This document shows positions 39,358 to 48,831 of a stretch of DNA of 49,709 nt, in pieces. The position numbers and the translations under genes were made by a program. Origin of the DNA: Ligilactobacillus salitolerans. Lineage in GTDB: Bacteria; Bacillota; Bacilli; Lactobacillales; Lactobacillaceae. A model generated the notes under the pieces. It was not told where the DNA came from. It did not search any database and saw only the letters and a program-made list of their open reading frames with translations. Position 1 is the stretch's first letter. Each line of letters opens with the position of its first letter. The stretch spans positions 1 to 49,709 of the forward strand of contig NZ_BFFP01000015.1 of assembly GCF_003864415.1 (NCBI RefSeq), written 5' to 3'.

Positions 39358-39799
39358 GCAGCCAAAAAAAGCCGTTGCGGCCTTTACTTTGACCGAGGTC
39401 GTGATCGTTTTGCTGTTAACTGTTTCAATTGAGTTGTTAGAGTTTGCTCCTAGTTTGAATGCGATCAAAAGCATGAAAGAAGATGAGTTTTGGCACAACT
39501 TTCGCCAAGACTGGTCAAGTTTAGTTTTATCGGCTCATCAGCAAAAAGTTGCGGCCCATCTGCGGCTGACAGACCAAGAGGTACGTTTTATTATCGGGCC
39601 GAAACCATTACGAGTGGTAGTACTTCCGGTACCTGAAACGCTGCATTTGCTAGGCGGAAGTAAAGAAGAAGAAGTTTATGTGCAGGGTGGAACACAGCCG
39701 CAAACGATCAGTTTTTATTCGGATGTGGATCAGCTAAAATATAGTATCATTTTTCAACTGGGTTATGGAGGACAGTATCGTGTGGAGAAAGCTAAATAA
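39347..39799 (+). CDS. comGD: ComGD competence pseudopilin
   Basis: Minor pseudopilin. Seen: prepilin motif AFTLTEVVIVLLLTVSI and a hydrophilic C-terminal domain of about 115 aa. AGGTGG favours the TTG at 39347; a GTG at 39338 is the alternative. Overlaps comGC and comGE. Expression in the lysogen depends on a promoter not seen here, because the prophage separates it from comGAB. Confidence 0.88.
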   Translation: MTIRQPKKAVAAFTLTEVVIVLLLTVSIELLEFAPSLNAIKSMKEDEFWHNFRQDWSSLVLSAHQQKVAAHLRLTDQEVRFIIGPKPLRVVVLPVPETLHLLGGSKEEEVYVQGGTQPQTISFYSDVDQLKYSIIFQLGYGGQYRVEKAK

Positions 39800-40052
39800 A
39801 AGCAACGGCTTTGCTTTAGCAGAAGCTTTGGCAACCCTTTGGATCGTCTCAGGTTTTATCCTGATTTTTTGTTCGATCCGAACTCGCGCTTTACAGCAAG
39901 AACATGTCCTTTTTGTACGGACTGAACTTGCCAGTCAATTGCTGAGTAAAAGTAATGAGCTATTAATGCATGAAAGAAAAGACCCGCAGGCAGCAAAGAT
40001 GATCGAAGTCAATGATGGAACAGAGGAGATTCGAGTTGAATTGCAAAAATAG
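39780..40052 (+). CDS. comGE: ComGE-like minor pseudopilin
   Basis: About 90 aa from the GTG at 39780, chosen because GGAGG lies 8 nt upstream. N-terminal GFALAEALATLWIVSGFILI is a pilin-like processing site and helix. Assigned by order between comGD and comGF; sequence conservation in this family is low. Confidence 0.78.
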   Translation: MWRKLNKSNGFALAEALATLWIVSGFILIFCSIRTRALQQEHVLFVRTELASQLLSKSNELLMHERKDPQAAKMIEVNDGTEEIRVELQK

Positions 40053-40491
40053 CGCCGGTTTTACATTGGTCGAGACTCTAATTGCTCTGATGATCGATAT
40101 TTTGGTGATTATTTTATTGGCTAATTTCTACTCTGACCGGCAGACAGAGGCCCACTCACTACGATTTTCAGACCAGTTTCAAGTTGCCACCGCCCTGGCG
40201 ACTCTGCAAGGTGATCAGCTAAGTTTAGAATATGCTGGAGAAAACCAAAAACAGCTGCTGCTTTATAGCCCAACCAAAAAGATGGAGTACACATTAAAAA
40301 TTACAGACCATAAATTGGTAATGCAGGGCAAAAACCAGGGGTACATGCCGCTTCTTTATGATTTGCAAGAGGGCAAGTTAACTTATCATGCTCCATATCT
40401 CGACTTGAAATTTTCATTGCATGATGTAGTTTTTCACGAAAAGATCTGTTTTAGGACTAAAGTCAAAAAGGGTGACAGAAATGAAGAATAA
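40036..40491 (+). CDS. comGF: ComGF competence protein
   Basis: About 151 aa from TTG 40036 with GAGGAG upstream. Pilin-like N-terminus AGFTLVETLIALMIDILVII, then a soluble domain. Minor pseudopilin of the uptake apparatus. Overlaps comGE and comGG. Confidence 0.85.
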   Translation: MNCKNSAGFTLVETLIALMIDILVIILLANFYSDRQTEAHSLRFSDQFQVATALATLQGDQLSLEYAGENQKQLLLYSPTKKMEYTLKITDHKLVMQGKNQGYMPLLYDLQEGKLTYHAPYLDLKFSLHDVVFHEKICFRTKVKKGDRNEE

Positions 40492-40774
40492 AGCGGAAGG
40501 CTCTTTATTTGTGTCTGCAGTTTTGCTGCTCTTGTGGGCGGGAGTCATGCTTGCAGGGCAGATCACTTATTACCATGTTCGAGCCGTGTCCTACCAAGAA
40601 CTGATCCAGCAAGATGAAGCCCAAGCTTTAAAAAATTTAGCGCTTGCTAATAATATTAAAGATGGGGAACGGCAAAAGTATAATTTGGGGAGTGTGACTC
40701 GCAGCAATACCAAGTGTCAGGTGGTTTTGCACAATCATAAAAGCTTTGAGTATACCGTTGAATTTGAAGAATGA
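40481..40774 (+). CDS. comGG: ComGG-like competence protein
   Basis: 97 aa from ATG 40481 with AAGGGTGA upstream. One N-terminal membrane helix (SLFVSAVLLLLWAGVMLA) and a short soluble region. Last gene of the comG operon; assigned by position since ComGG is poorly conserved. Confidence 0.75.
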   Translation: MKNKAEGSLFVSAVLLLLWAGVMLAGQITYYHVRAVSYQELIQQDEAQALKNLALANNIKDGERQKYNLGSVTRSNTKCQVVLHNHKSFEYTVEFEE

Positions 40775-40799
40775 GACCCTAACTTAAGCGAAAAGCTGC

Positions 40800-40828
40800 T
40801 TGAAATTCACGCTGGCTCTCGGTACACT
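40800..40828 (+). promoter_or_regulatory. Promoter of the downstream methyltransferase gene
   Basis: TTGAAA (40800-40805), a 17-bp spacer and TACACT (40823-40828), 23 nt before the start. Confidence 0.65.
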
Positions 40829-40850
40829 AGTTTGTTAGAGAGTAATTGAG

Positions 40851-41885
40851 GTGAAACAGTTGAATTTAGAGAAAATCAAAAAAGTTTATGAACAGTTTGA
40901 GCAGGGGATCAAATTACTGCAAGATGACGCTGACCTAGCATACCTGGATGCATTTATTGCGCTGGCTGATGACTTGTTGAGCGGCGGGCAGATCGAGGAT
41001 CCTGCTGGAGCCTTGAAGAAGCAGACCGTAACAAAACTAGAGGAGATTTATCAGCAAATCGATTTATCTGTTCTTGAACCGGAAGAAATTAGACAGGTAA
41101 TTCAATTGGTTTTATTGCAAGCTTACCGCCAAGAAAAAATCCAGGCCAATCACCAAATGACCCCGGATTCGATTGGCTTTTTGCTTGAATATCTGGTAGA
41201 AAAGCTGACTCAACCAACCCAGAAGTTGAAAATACTGGACCTAACCGTTGGGACAGGTAATTTGCTGACCGCACTGATGTTGCGGTTGCAGGCGAATGGC
41301 TGGAAAGATTTACACGGCTTGGGGATCGATAATGACGATACATTGCTTGCAATCGCTAGTATCGGGGCCCAATTTGAGGGGCTAAACATTGATCTTTATC
41401 ACCAGGATGCCATTGAAGACCTGGCCGTAAGTGCTGCTGACCTGATCATCAGTGACTTGCCGGTGGGTTATTACCCGCTTGATGAACGAGTGCAAGAATT
41501 TAAGACTCATGCCAAAGAAGGTCATTCATATGTCCATCATATCTTGATCGAACAGTCATTAAATGTTTTGAATCCTGGTGGGTTCGGTTTATTCGTTGTG
41601 CCTGGCGGTTTATTTGAGACTAAAGAGAGTCAAAAATTATTACAGGTCATTCAAGACAAGGGTTATCTGCAAGGCTTGTTAAATTTACCGGCAGAGTTAT
41701 TTGCGAATAAAGCAGCACGCAAGTCATTGCTGATCATTCAGAAGAAGGGAAGATCAGTTCACCAAGCAAAACAGGTTTTGCTTGGTGATTTCCCATCTTT
41801 TAAGCAGCAAGCCGAGTTTGGCAGCTTCCTGAATGAAATTGATACTTGGATCAAAAACGAACAGATCACATTCAATAAAGAATAA
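40851..41885 (+). CDS. Class I SAM-dependent methyltransferase (YtxK-like)
   Basis: 344 aa. Resembles the N6-adenine methylase-like protein that follows comG in many lactobacilli. Seen: LKILDLTVGTGNLLTALM (AdoMet motif I, about residues 122-139), LIISDLPVGYYPLD (motif IV-like NPPY variant) and a C-terminal IQKKG core. Substrate unknown. GTG start with GAGG upstream; TTG 40860 is an alternative. Own promoter. Confidence 0.88.
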   Translation: MKQLNLEKIKKVYEQFEQGIKLLQDDADLAYLDAFIALADDLLSGGQIEDPAGALKKQTVTKLEEIYQQIDLSVLEPEEIRQVIQLVLLQAYRQEKIQANHQMTPDSIGFLLEYLVEKLTQPTQKLKILDLTVGTGNLLTALMLRLQANGWKDLHGLGIDNDDTLLAIASIGAQFEGLNIDLYHQDAIEDLAVSAADLIISDLPVGYYPLDERVQEFKTHAKEGHSYVHHILIEQSLNVLNPGGFGLFVVPGGLFETKESQKLLQVIQDKGYLQGLLNLPAELFANKAARKSLLIIQKKGRSVHQAKQVLLGDFPSFKQQAEFGSFLNEIDTWIKNEQITFNKE

Positions 41886-41887
41886 GG

Positions 41888-41936
41888 ATCACGGTTAAGC
41901 AGGCGTTTTTTGCCGAGTTTAACCGTGATTTGCTTT
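41888..41936 (+). terminator. Strong terminator
   Basis: ATCACGGTTAA (41888-41898) pairs perfectly over 11 bp with TTAACCGTGAT (41919-41929), with an inner GGC/GCC, then TTGCTTTT. Confidence 0.82.
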
Positions 41937-42025
41937 TAACGCAGAGTTTTCTTTTGAATCAGATTCTTTTTTTGTATCCCAAACCAGTGTAAAATTAAAG
42001 TATATTAGGACTGAGGGGCGAGAAG

Positions 42026-42634
42026 ATGATTTATTTTACAGCGGATACGCATTTTTTAGATGCGCACTTGAAGCATGATCTGCATTTTGCACATCGTGAT
42101 TTCTTGACGACAGCAGAAATGGATCAAACAATTATCGAAAATTGGAATCGTGTTGTCACCCCGCAGGATACAGTTTACCATCTTGGGGATATCGCCAAGA
42201 TCGATTCTAATCGAAAGGGATATTCGGCCGTTTTAGACTTATTAGTCCAGCTCAACGGTCAGATCGTTTTTGTAAAGGGAAACCATGATCCGCGTGCATT
42301 ATTAAAACATCTCGCCAAACACCAGGTGAAAACAGAAAGTGGGCAGGATAAATTTATCTTTCATGACGTTGGCCTAATTTTAAAATTCGACCATTATCAA
42401 TTTTTCCTGACACATTATCCTTTGATGTTGGGGATCTCAGTTAACAGTATTAACTTGCATGGACACATTCATCATTATGCGATCAATTCAGTTTCCAACC
42501 TGAATGTTGGAGTCGATAGCCCGGAAGCGGACTATCTTGGTTTAGCGAAGCGGCCGTTCGGACAACCTTTCTCTCAAAAAGAAGTAGTTGCAATGGTGCA
42601 AAGCAAGAAAATTGATTTTCAGAAAAGGAAATAG
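42026..42634 (+). CDS. Metallophosphoesterase family protein
   Basis: 202 aa. Calcineurin-type metal site residues visible: FTADTHFLDAH, YHLGDIA, VKGNHDPRAL, FLTHYPL and LHGHIHH. Substrate unknown; the family hydrolyses phosphoesters. Host gene; ends 7 nt before yunD, so probably co-transcribed. Confidence 0.9.
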   Translation: MIYFTADTHFLDAHLKHDLHFAHRDFLTTAEMDQTIIENWNRVVTPQDTVYHLGDIAKIDSNRKGYSAVLDLLVQLNGQIVFVKGNHDPRALLKHLAKHQVKTESGQDKFIFHDVGLILKFDHYQFFLTHYPLMLGISVNSINLHGHIHHYAINSVSNLNVGVDSPEADYLGLAKRPFGQPFSQKEVVAMVQSKKIDFQKRK

Positions 42635-42641
42635 GTAGATA

Positions 42642-44024
42642 ATGAACGAAAAAATTACGATCCTGCATACTAATGATATTCACTCCCACTTTGAAAATTG
42701 GCCTAAAATCAGGCGCTATCTGCAAAAAACTAAAAGACGGCTGGAAAGTCAAGGGCAAACAGTGGTCACGGTTGATCTTGGGGATGCGATGGATCGTGTT
42801 CATCCGTTAACGGAAGCTACCAATGGCAAAGCAAACATAGATCTGCTGAATACTGTGGAGTATGATGCTTTAACTATTGGCAATAATGAAGGGATCGGGA
42901 ATTCCCATGAGGAGCTGGAAGATCTCTATACAAACAGTAATGCCCCAGTGATCTTGGATAATTTCATTGATTTAAGGACTGATGAGCGGCCTTCTTGGAC
43001 CCAAAGAGCAAAGATAATTCAAACAGCCAACAATACAAGAGTTGGGTTATTAGCATGTACCGCTCCTTTTGGACCGACCTATGCTATGAATGACTGGCAG
43101 GCTTTAGATATTGACTCCGTTTTGCCTGATTTGGTTCAAAGGCTGCGACCGCGTGTCGATGTGTTGGTTTTAATGTCACACTTAGGTATTGATATGGACC
43201 GGTATATTGCGCGCAAATATCCGCAATTTGATATAATTTTGGGAAGCCATACGCATCATCTCCTGGAAAATGGGGAGCTGGATGGCAAAACTTTAGTGTG
43301 TGCAGCGGGCAAATGGGGGCAGTATGTTGGCCGAGTTGATTTGACGCTGGGTGAAGATAAAAAAATCAGTGAAAAGATTGCCCAAACCATATCCACCTTG
43401 GAGCTGCCTGAAGTCGTGGGAGACCAAAATGAGATCGAAAGTTACGTTAAACAGGGCCAACAGATCTTGCGCAGCCAAAAAGTCGCCTGCTTGCCGGAAG
43501 ATTATTCCAGCTCGTTGGTGCAAGATTATCCTTTAATGCAGGAAAGCTTGGCAGCGGTGGAAGAAGCCACTCAGACAAAAACGGCTATTTTGAACGCCGG
43601 CTTATTTTTAGGCGATTTAAAAAAGGGGATCCTCACGAAAAATGAGCTGCATCAATTGTTGCCGCACCCAATGCGGATGGTCAAGGTGCGACTAACTGGC
43701 TACAATTTATGGCGCTTGATTCGGGAGATGGAAAAAAATCGGCGGCACCTGCGTCGTTCGATTGTGAAAGGAAATGGTTTTCGCGGCACGGTCTTCGGGG
43801 AACTAGTCTACGATGGGATCAGTTATGATCAAACAGAAAAAACAGTTCTGTTGCATGGACATGCCCTTGACCCAGAGAAAATCTACACTATCGGCACAGT
43901 AGATAATTTTATCTATGGGCCATTTTTCCCAACGCTGGAAATTGCAGGGGAGATTTCCTACATTGGTGATCGTTTTCTGCGTGATGCGCTGGGGACGTAT
44001 TTTGCGCAGAAATTTCCAGTATAG
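42642..44024 (+). CDS. yunD: YunD-like 5'-nucleotidase / UDP-sugar hydrolase family protein
   Basis: 460 aa with no signal peptide. N-terminal metallophosphatase (ILHTNDIHSHFENW, VDLGDAMD, IGNNEG, LMSHLGIDMD, ILGSHTHH) and C-terminal 5'-nucleotidase domain (about 265-455). Cytoplasmic YunD-type proteins are conserved beside yutD in bacilli and lactobacilli. GNNEG replaces the usual GNHE, as in other YunD proteins. Confidence 0.9.
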   Translation: MNEKITILHTNDIHSHFENWPKIRRYLQKTKRRLESQGQTVVTVDLGDAMDRVHPLTEATNGKANIDLLNTVEYDALTIGNNEGIGNSHEELEDLYTNSNAPVILDNFIDLRTDERPSWTQRAKIIQTANNTRVGLLACTAPFGPTYAMNDWQALDIDSVLPDLVQRLRPRVDVLVLMSHLGIDMDRYIARKYPQFDIILGSHTHHLLENGELDGKTLVCAAGKWGQYVGRVDLTLGEDKKISEKIAQTISTLELPEVVGDQNEIESYVKQGQQILRSQKVACLPEDYSSSLVQDYPLMQESLAAVEEATQTKTAILNAGLFLGDLKKGILTKNELHQLLPHPMRMVKVRLTGYNLWRLIREMEKNRRHLRRSIVKGNGFRGTVFGELVYDGISYDQTEKTVLLHGHALDPEKIYTIGTVDNFIYGPFFPTLEIAGEISYIGDRFLRDALGTYFAQKFPV

Positions 44025-44060
44025 TATAATGAGTGGAATTAATTTTGGAGGAAGTAAGTA

Positions 44061-44681
44061 GTGAATAGTGAGAAAAAAGAGCGCAGAGAAGCTCAATTGG
44101 CTAAAAAAGCGGAAGCAATTAAAGCAGCTGCGAGTGAAGTCAAACTGACCGATGAACAGCATTTGACTGTTGACGGCAGACCATATGAATTGCTGGTCAA
44201 TTTTCATTCCGGCTTTGACGTTGAGAAGCTAGAGGAACGCTTTAGCGACATTTTGACTAAATATGATTATATTGTCGGAGATATTGGCTTTGATCAGCTG
44301 CGGCTGCACGGTTTTTATGAGAGCGGCAGTAAGAAGGGCTTACCTGCTCAAAGTATTGATCGCTTGCAAGATTATCTAAATGAGTATTGTAATTTTGGCT
44401 GTCCGTATTTTGTTTTGAAAAACCTGGCAGTGACCCACCCGAAGTCTAGTTCGGCTATGGACAAGGAATTATACGGAAAAGAATCGGGTCAAAAAAATCA
44501 TGCGGGCAATAAGCCGCGAGGGCGTAAGCGGCAGCGACGCAACAAGCCGCAACGTAACAGCAGTCAGTCAACTAATAATAACTATTCGGTTCACAAACGG
44601 CGTACTAAAAATGAGCCTCGGCAAACGACGCCGGCAGAAAAGCGTACGAAGAAACGGCGTTTTGTCATCCGGCAGAAATAA
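44061..44681 (+). CDS. yutD: YutD family protein with basic C-terminal tail
   Basis: 206 aa from a GTG with GGAGGAAG upstream. YutD core at about residues 30-135 (FDVEKLEERFSDILTKYDYIVGDIGFDQLRL, CNFGCPYFVLKNL). The C-terminal 65 residues are strongly basic (Arg/Lys/Asn/Gln-rich), a nucleic-acid-binding-like extension that B. subtilis YutD lacks. Function not established. Confidence 0.88.
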   Translation: MNSEKKERREAQLAKKAEAIKAAASEVKLTDEQHLTVDGRPYELLVNFHSGFDVEKLEERFSDILTKYDYIVGDIGFDQLRLHGFYESGSKKGLPAQSIDRLQDYLNEYCNFGCPYFVLKNLAVTHPKSSSAMDKELYGKESGQKNHAGNKPRGRKRQRRNKPQRNSSQSTNNNYSVHKRRTKNEPRQTTPAEKRTKKRRFVIRQK

Positions 44682-44733
44682 ACGTTACAACCAGAGAGTA
44701 GTTTAAGGCGGATTTGAAGAGAAAGAGAGAGTT

Positions 44734-45507
44734 TTGATGAAAAGTTACCGAGGTTATATGATAGATCTGGATGGCACAATGTATCGGGGCAAGGAAAAGA
44801 TCCCAGCGGCAAAGGGCTTTATTGAACGCTTGCAAGCGCAAGGACTGCCTTTTTTATTTGTGACCAATAACAGCACGCAGGAACCGGAAAAAGTTGTGGC
44901 TAATCTAGCCCAGAATTTTGATATCCACGTCACGGTGGAGAATGTTTTTACATCGGCTTTAGCAACGGCTGACTATCTGGCAGACTTGGATCCGGAAAAA
45001 CGGACAGTGTATGCGATCGGAGAAATTGGCTTAAAAAAAGCGCTGCTTAGTCGCGGCTTTGTGTTTGAAGAACAGCGTCCAGATTATGCCGTTGTCGGAC
45101 TGGACTATGACGCAACGTACCATAAATTTGAATTAGCTACGTTGGCTATTAAACGCGGTGCTAAATTTATTGGGACCAATGCTGATACGAATCTCCCAAA
45201 TGAACGTGGATTAGTACCGGGTGCCGGCTCGTTGATCGCTTTGGTTGAACGCGCAACTCAGCAAAATGCTGTCATGATCGGCAAGCCGGCAACGATCATT
45301 ATGGAAAAAGCTTTAGCTCAGATGGGCTTGCAAAAAAGTGACGTGGCGATGGTCGGGGATAACTATATGACTGACATTAAGGCTGGGATCAACTTTGGGA
45401 TCGACACGATTTTAGTTTATACTGGTGTTTCAACTCCTGAACTAGTGGCAAAACAAGCAATTAAACCGACACATGAAATTAGTTCCCTTGATGAATGGGA
45501 GATTTAG
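44734..45507 (+). CDS. HAD-family sugar phosphatase, NagD/YutF type
   Basis: 257 aa. HAD motifs: MIDLDGTMYRG (nucleophile Asp), VTNNST, KPATIIMEKAL and MVGDNYMTDIKAG. Corresponds to TIGR01457-type phosphatases conserved next to yutD. Dephosphorylates small phosphorylated metabolites; exact substrate unknown. Confidence 0.93.
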   Translation: MMKSYRGYMIDLDGTMYRGKEKIPAAKGFIERLQAQGLPFLFVTNNSTQEPEKVVANLAQNFDIHVTVENVFTSALATADYLADLDPEKRTVYAIGEIGLKKALLSRGFVFEEQRPDYAVVGLDYDATYHKFELATLAIKRGAKFIGTNADTNLPNERGLVPGAGSLIALVERATQQNAVMIGKPATIIMEKALAQMGLQKSDVAMVGDNYMTDIKAGINFGIDTILVYTGVSTPELVAKQAIKPTHEISSLDEWEI

Positions 45508-45509
45508 CC

Positions 45510-46139
45510 ATGCCAAAAACTCTGCGTTTTCAAGCACTTTACCAAGTCGTCCTTTTTTTGACCGTGCTTGCTTTCTGCATTGCATTCGTGATCAACTTTC
45601 AGCCGCTTTATTATTATTTTGCTGACCATCAGCACCTCGCGCAAAGTGTTAGTTTGACCAAAGAGGGATTACGGTCCAATTATCAGCATTTGCTGAATTA
45701 CCTGAATTTTCCTTGGATCAAGGAACTGCAGTTGACCTTGCCGAGTTCCCCAAGCGGATTACAGCATTTCGCAGATGTAAAAAAACTATTTTTACTTGAT
45801 TATGCAGTCCTGTTGTGTGGAATGCCGATCAGTATTTGGTATCTGAGAAAATTAGTCAAGCAAGGGCTGCTGTGGACTTTGATCGTGCCAGCACAGATCA
45901 TTTTAGCCGGCACAGCTGTCTTAGCAGTCATGATGACTTTGTCTTTCCAACAGTTTTTTGTTTACTTCCATAAACTCTTGTTTCGCAACAATGACTGGCT
46001 CTTTGATCCGTTAAAAGACCCCATCATTAATGCCTTGCCAGATGAATTCTTTTTCGCCTGTTTTGGGCTGTTTTTCGTCTTATTTGTCGGTGGGCTGCTA
46101 GGTATGATCTGGATCGGTAAACGCAGTTTGAAAAAATAA
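45510..46139 (+). CDS. TIGR01906-type integral membrane protein
   Basis: 209 aa from ATG 45510 with GGGAGA upstream, overlapping the preceding gene. About four membrane helices and an extracellular-like loop. Belongs to the family consistently found after the YutF-type phosphatase in lactobacilli. Function unknown. Confidence 0.85.
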   Translation: MPKTLRFQALYQVVLFLTVLAFCIAFVINFQPLYYYFADHQHLAQSVSLTKEGLRSNYQHLLNYLNFPWIKELQLTLPSSPSGLQHFADVKKLFLLDYAVLLCGMPISIWYLRKLVKQGLLWTLIVPAQIILAGTAVLAVMMTLSFQQFFVYFHKLLFRNNDWLFDPLKDPIINALPDEFFFACFGLFFVLFVGGLLGMIWIGKRSLKK

Positions 46140-46172
46140 AAACCTCAGGGCAAGCTCGCCCTGAGGTTTTTA
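46139..46172. terminator. Bidirectional terminator between convergent genes
   Basis: AACCTCAGGGC (46141-46151) pairs perfectly with GCCCTGAGGTT (46158-46168), flanked by A and T runs, serving both the plus-strand operon and dedA. Confidence 0.88.
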
Positions 46173-46189
46173 CGTACTATATTTATTTT

Positions 46190-46843
46190 TCAGTCTTTGG
46201 AACTTGTTTCGGCCTTGCTGCCTTTGATCAAGCCGACGATCGCTGGGATCAAGGAAACCACGATGATAGCGAGCACGATCATTGAGAAATGAGCTTTGAC
46301 GAAGGCAGTGTTGCCAAAGAAGAAACCAGACCCGCAGCATAAAGTGACCCAAGCAATTGCACCAATTAAGTTATGTTTGATGAAATTGCTGTATTTGAGG
46401 CCGCTGCCGGCTGCAATGAAAGGTGCAAAGGTTCTAATGATCGGCATGAAACGTGCCAATGTGATCGACATGGAACCGTGTTTTTCAAAAAACGATTCGG
46501 TTCGAGCAAGATATTCCGGCTTGACGGCTTTTTGGAACCAAGCCGCTGACCTTAATTTGTTGCCAAGAAAATGGCCAATAAAGAAGTTGCAGGTATCTCC
46601 TAGGACTGGAGCCAATAAGAATAGTGCGCCAAAGACCCAGATATTTAAACCATAGTCAGGATTAGCTGCAAGTGCCGCTGCAGCGAAGAGGAGAGAATCC
46701 CCAGGTAAGAAAGGTAAAATGACTGCTCCTGTTTCTATAAAGATGATCAGAAATAAGATCCAGTAAGTTGAAGTTCCAAATGTATTAACGATATTAACTA
46801 AGTGTTCGTCAACGTGCAAAACGAAATCGATTAGATTGGCCAA
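46190..46843 (-). CDS. dedA: DedA family membrane protein
   Basis: 217 aa from a TTG at 46843, chosen because AAAGGAGA lies 7 nt upstream; an ATG at 46888 without a good site would add 15 residues. Seen: FIETGAVILPFLPGDSLLFAAAALA, GDTCNFFIGHFLG and FMPIIRTFAPFIAAG, the DedA motif with conserved Glu, Asp and Arg. Family members act in lipid-carrier or phospholipid movement across the membrane. Confidence 0.92.
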   Translation of the reverse strand: MANLIDFVLHVDEHLVNIVNTFGTSTYWILFLIIFIETGAVILPFLPGDSLLFAAAALAANPDYGLNIWVFGALFLLAPVLGDTCNFFIGHFLGNKLRSAAWFQKAVKPEYLARTESFFEKHGSMSITLARFMPIIRTFAPFIAAGSGLKYSNFIKHNLIGAIAWVTLCCGSGFFFGNTAFVKAHFSMIVLAIIVVSLIPAIVGLIKGSKAETSSKD

Positions 46844-46931
46844 GAGGTTTTTCTCCTTTAGAAATGTATTGTCAGTATTATACTTCATGCTGCAGTGCTG
46901 TAAAGGCGGTGACTGGTGATTTAAGCAAATC

Positions 46932-47936
46932 TTATTCCTTGTACTTCAGCATCAGCTCGGTGCTGTGAGCGGGTTGCCGCCGTTCCGGATAAATTGCCAG
47001 TAAGGCATTATTGACAGCAATAGGTGCTTCACCAGCGCCAGCAGCAATTAAAGCAGGGCGGCCTGCTTTGTAGGCGACGTCGCCAATTGCGTAGACACCA
47101 GGCATGGAAGTTTCCTGCTGGTCATTGACTTTGATCTCATGCCGTTGCATTTCAAGCCCCCAAGATTCGATCAGACGGTTGCTGGAAGTGAAACCGTAGT
47201 TGACGATCAAATCGTCGACAGTTAACTGCGTTTGCTCGCTGGTTCGCGCTTTTTGCAACGCAATCGTTAATTGGCGGGTTGCTGTTTCCGTGAGATCCTT
47301 GATCGTATACGGGGTCTTGAAAGTTGTATTTTCGTAATTGTGAAGTTTAGCCAGACTGCTTTCTAAGGCTCGAAATTGGTCTCGTCGGTGAACGATGGTC
47401 AATGATTTAGCAATAGGAGCTAATTCTAAGGCCCAGTCGATCGCAGAATCTCCTCCGCCAGCAATAGCAACATCGTGCCCTTTGAAAACTGAGGGATCCG
47501 AGACAAAATAATGCAGCTGCTTGTCTTCAAACCGGCTCGCATTTTCAACGCGCAACTTGCGAGGGGTAAACGAACCGATCCCTGCAGCGATGATAATTGC
47601 TTTACTAAAGGTTGTGCGTTTGGTAGTTTCGATCCGAAAACCGTCCTCTTCTTTAGTAAACGAATTGACGGTTTCATTAGTGTGGATCTCTGGTTTAAAA
47701 GCTTGTGTTTGTTCCGTTAGGTTTTCAATTAATTTTTGGCCGGTTACTTTTGCATAGGCAGGAATGTCATAAAGTGTTTTAGCAGGAAAGAGGGCAGCAA
47801 CTTGACCTCCCACCGTAGCTAAACTCTCGATGACTTGAGTCTTGGCCATATGCATTCGAGCATAAGTCGCCGCAAAAAGACCCACCGGTCCACCGCCAAT
47901 AATAGTTAGATCATAGTATTTTTGTTCGTCTTGCAT
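46932..47936 (-). CDS. Ferredoxin-NADP(+) reductase, YumC type
   Basis: 334 aa FAD enzyme of the thioredoxin-reductase-like class. Seen: FAD motif IGGGPVGLFAATYA, NAD(P) motif VAIAGGGDSAIDWALEL with no CxxC, and the C-terminal GVYAIGDVAYKAGRPALIAAGAGEA. Lack of the redox Cys pair distinguishes it from thioredoxin reductase. AAAGGAGC upstream on the minus strand. Confidence 0.93.
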   Translation of the reverse strand: MQDEQKYYDLTIIGGGPVGLFAATYARMHMAKTQVIESLATVGGQVAALFPAKTLYDIPAYAKVTGQKLIENLTEQTQAFKPEIHTNETVNSFTKEEDGFRIETTKRTTFSKAIIIAAGIGSFTPRKLRVENASRFEDKQLHYFVSDPSVFKGHDVAIAGGGDSAIDWALELAPIAKSLTIVHRRDQFRALESSLAKLHNYENTTFKTPYTIKDLTETATRQLTIALQKARTSEQTQLTVDDLIVNYGFTSSNRLIESWGLEMQRHEIKVNDQQETSMPGVYAIGDVAYKAGRPALIAAGAGEAPIAVNNALLAIYPERRQPAHSTELMLKYKE

Positions 47937-47963
47937 CGCTTAAAACGAGCTCCTTTCAAAATT

Positions 47964-48007
47964 GAGGCAAAGCAGATCGCTGTCATCCAGGATTTGTGGT
48001 TTGCCTC
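47964..48007 (-). repeat. Inverted repeat in the reductase 5' region
   Basis: GAGGCAAA (47964-47971) and TTTGCCTC (48000-48007) can pair perfectly in the leader of the minus-strand reductase mRNA, with smaller inner pairings. No T tract follows, so a 5' leader structure is likelier than a terminator. The rest of the 47937-48213 gap holds only this and the next promoter. Confidence 0.55.
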
Positions 48008-48153
48008 TAAAAACATCCAACTAATAGACTAGCATTAATGAAAACTAAATTGAATAATTACCTGATAAAAAGAGTGAATCGGCAGGAATAGACAGAAAGG
48101 GCAGGATGAAAATCAGCTTAGGTAGCAAGATCTTGTAAAGAGCACTAAATAAA

Positions 48154-48183
48154 TTGGCAAAAGCAGGTGTTTTCTTGTATCAT
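48154..48183 (+). promoter_or_regulatory. Promoter of the cyclophilin gene
   Basis: TTGGCA (48154-48159), an 18-bp spacer and TATCAT (48178-48183), 30 nt before the start codon. Confidence 0.65.
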
Positions 48184-48213
48184 AAGTAAGGAAAAACATT
48201 AAGGAGATTAGTT

Positions 48214-48795
48214 ATGACATACCCACAAGCAGATTTAGCAAATGTAGATGGACCACAAGCAGTAATTGAAACAACCTTAGGACAGATCACAGTGCAGTTA
48301 TTTCCTGAACAAACTCCTAAAACAGTTGAAAATTTTGTTGGCCTCGCTGAAAAACACTATTACGATGGGACGATTTTTCACCGCGTGATCCCAGAATTTA
48401 TGATTCAGGGCGGTGACCCGACTAGGACAGGAATGGGCGGTCAGAGCCTTTATGGTGCACCTTTTGAAGATGAATTTTCAGTAGAACTCTTTAACGTTCG
48501 CGGAGCATTATCTATGGCGAATGCTGGTCCGAATACAAATGGCAGTCAGTTTTTCATTGTCCAAAGTTCAACGGTACCAGCAGATATGTTAAACCAAATG
48601 AAGGCAGCCCAATATCCTGATCAAGTTATTGATATGTATCAAAACGGCGGTACTCCGTGGTTAGATCATCGGCATACTGTTTTTGGCCAGGTGCTGGATG
48701 GCTTAGATGTGGTCGATGCGATCGCTGCAGTTCAAACGGGTGCACAGGACAAGCCGGTCAAAGAAATTAAGATTGAAAGCATTGTTATCAAATAG
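48214..48795 (+). CDS. Cyclophilin-type peptidyl-prolyl isomerase
   Basis: 193 aa cytoplasmic PPIase. Seen: [59 protein letters not shown] and [11 protein letters not shown], which contain the active-site Arg, Phe, Gln and His of cyclophilins. AAGGAGA upstream. Assists protein folding. Confidence 0.95.
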   Translation: MTYPQADLANVDGPQAVIETTLGQITVQLFPEQTPKTVENFVGLAEKHYYDGTIFHRVIPEFMIQGGDPTRTGMGGQSLYGAPFEDEFSVELFNVRGALSMANAGPNTNGSQFFIVQSSTVPADMLNQMKAAQYPDQVIDMYQNGGTPWLDHRHTVFGQVLDGLDVVDAIAAVQTGAQDKPVKEIKIESIVIK

Positions 48796-48831
48796 CTTAC
48801 TTATTATTTTTTTAATAGAAAGGTGGATTTG

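Noticed and set aside
47964-48007. T-box or other known riboswitch before the reductase gene
   Set aside because: No T-box core sequence and no terminator/antiterminator pair are present.
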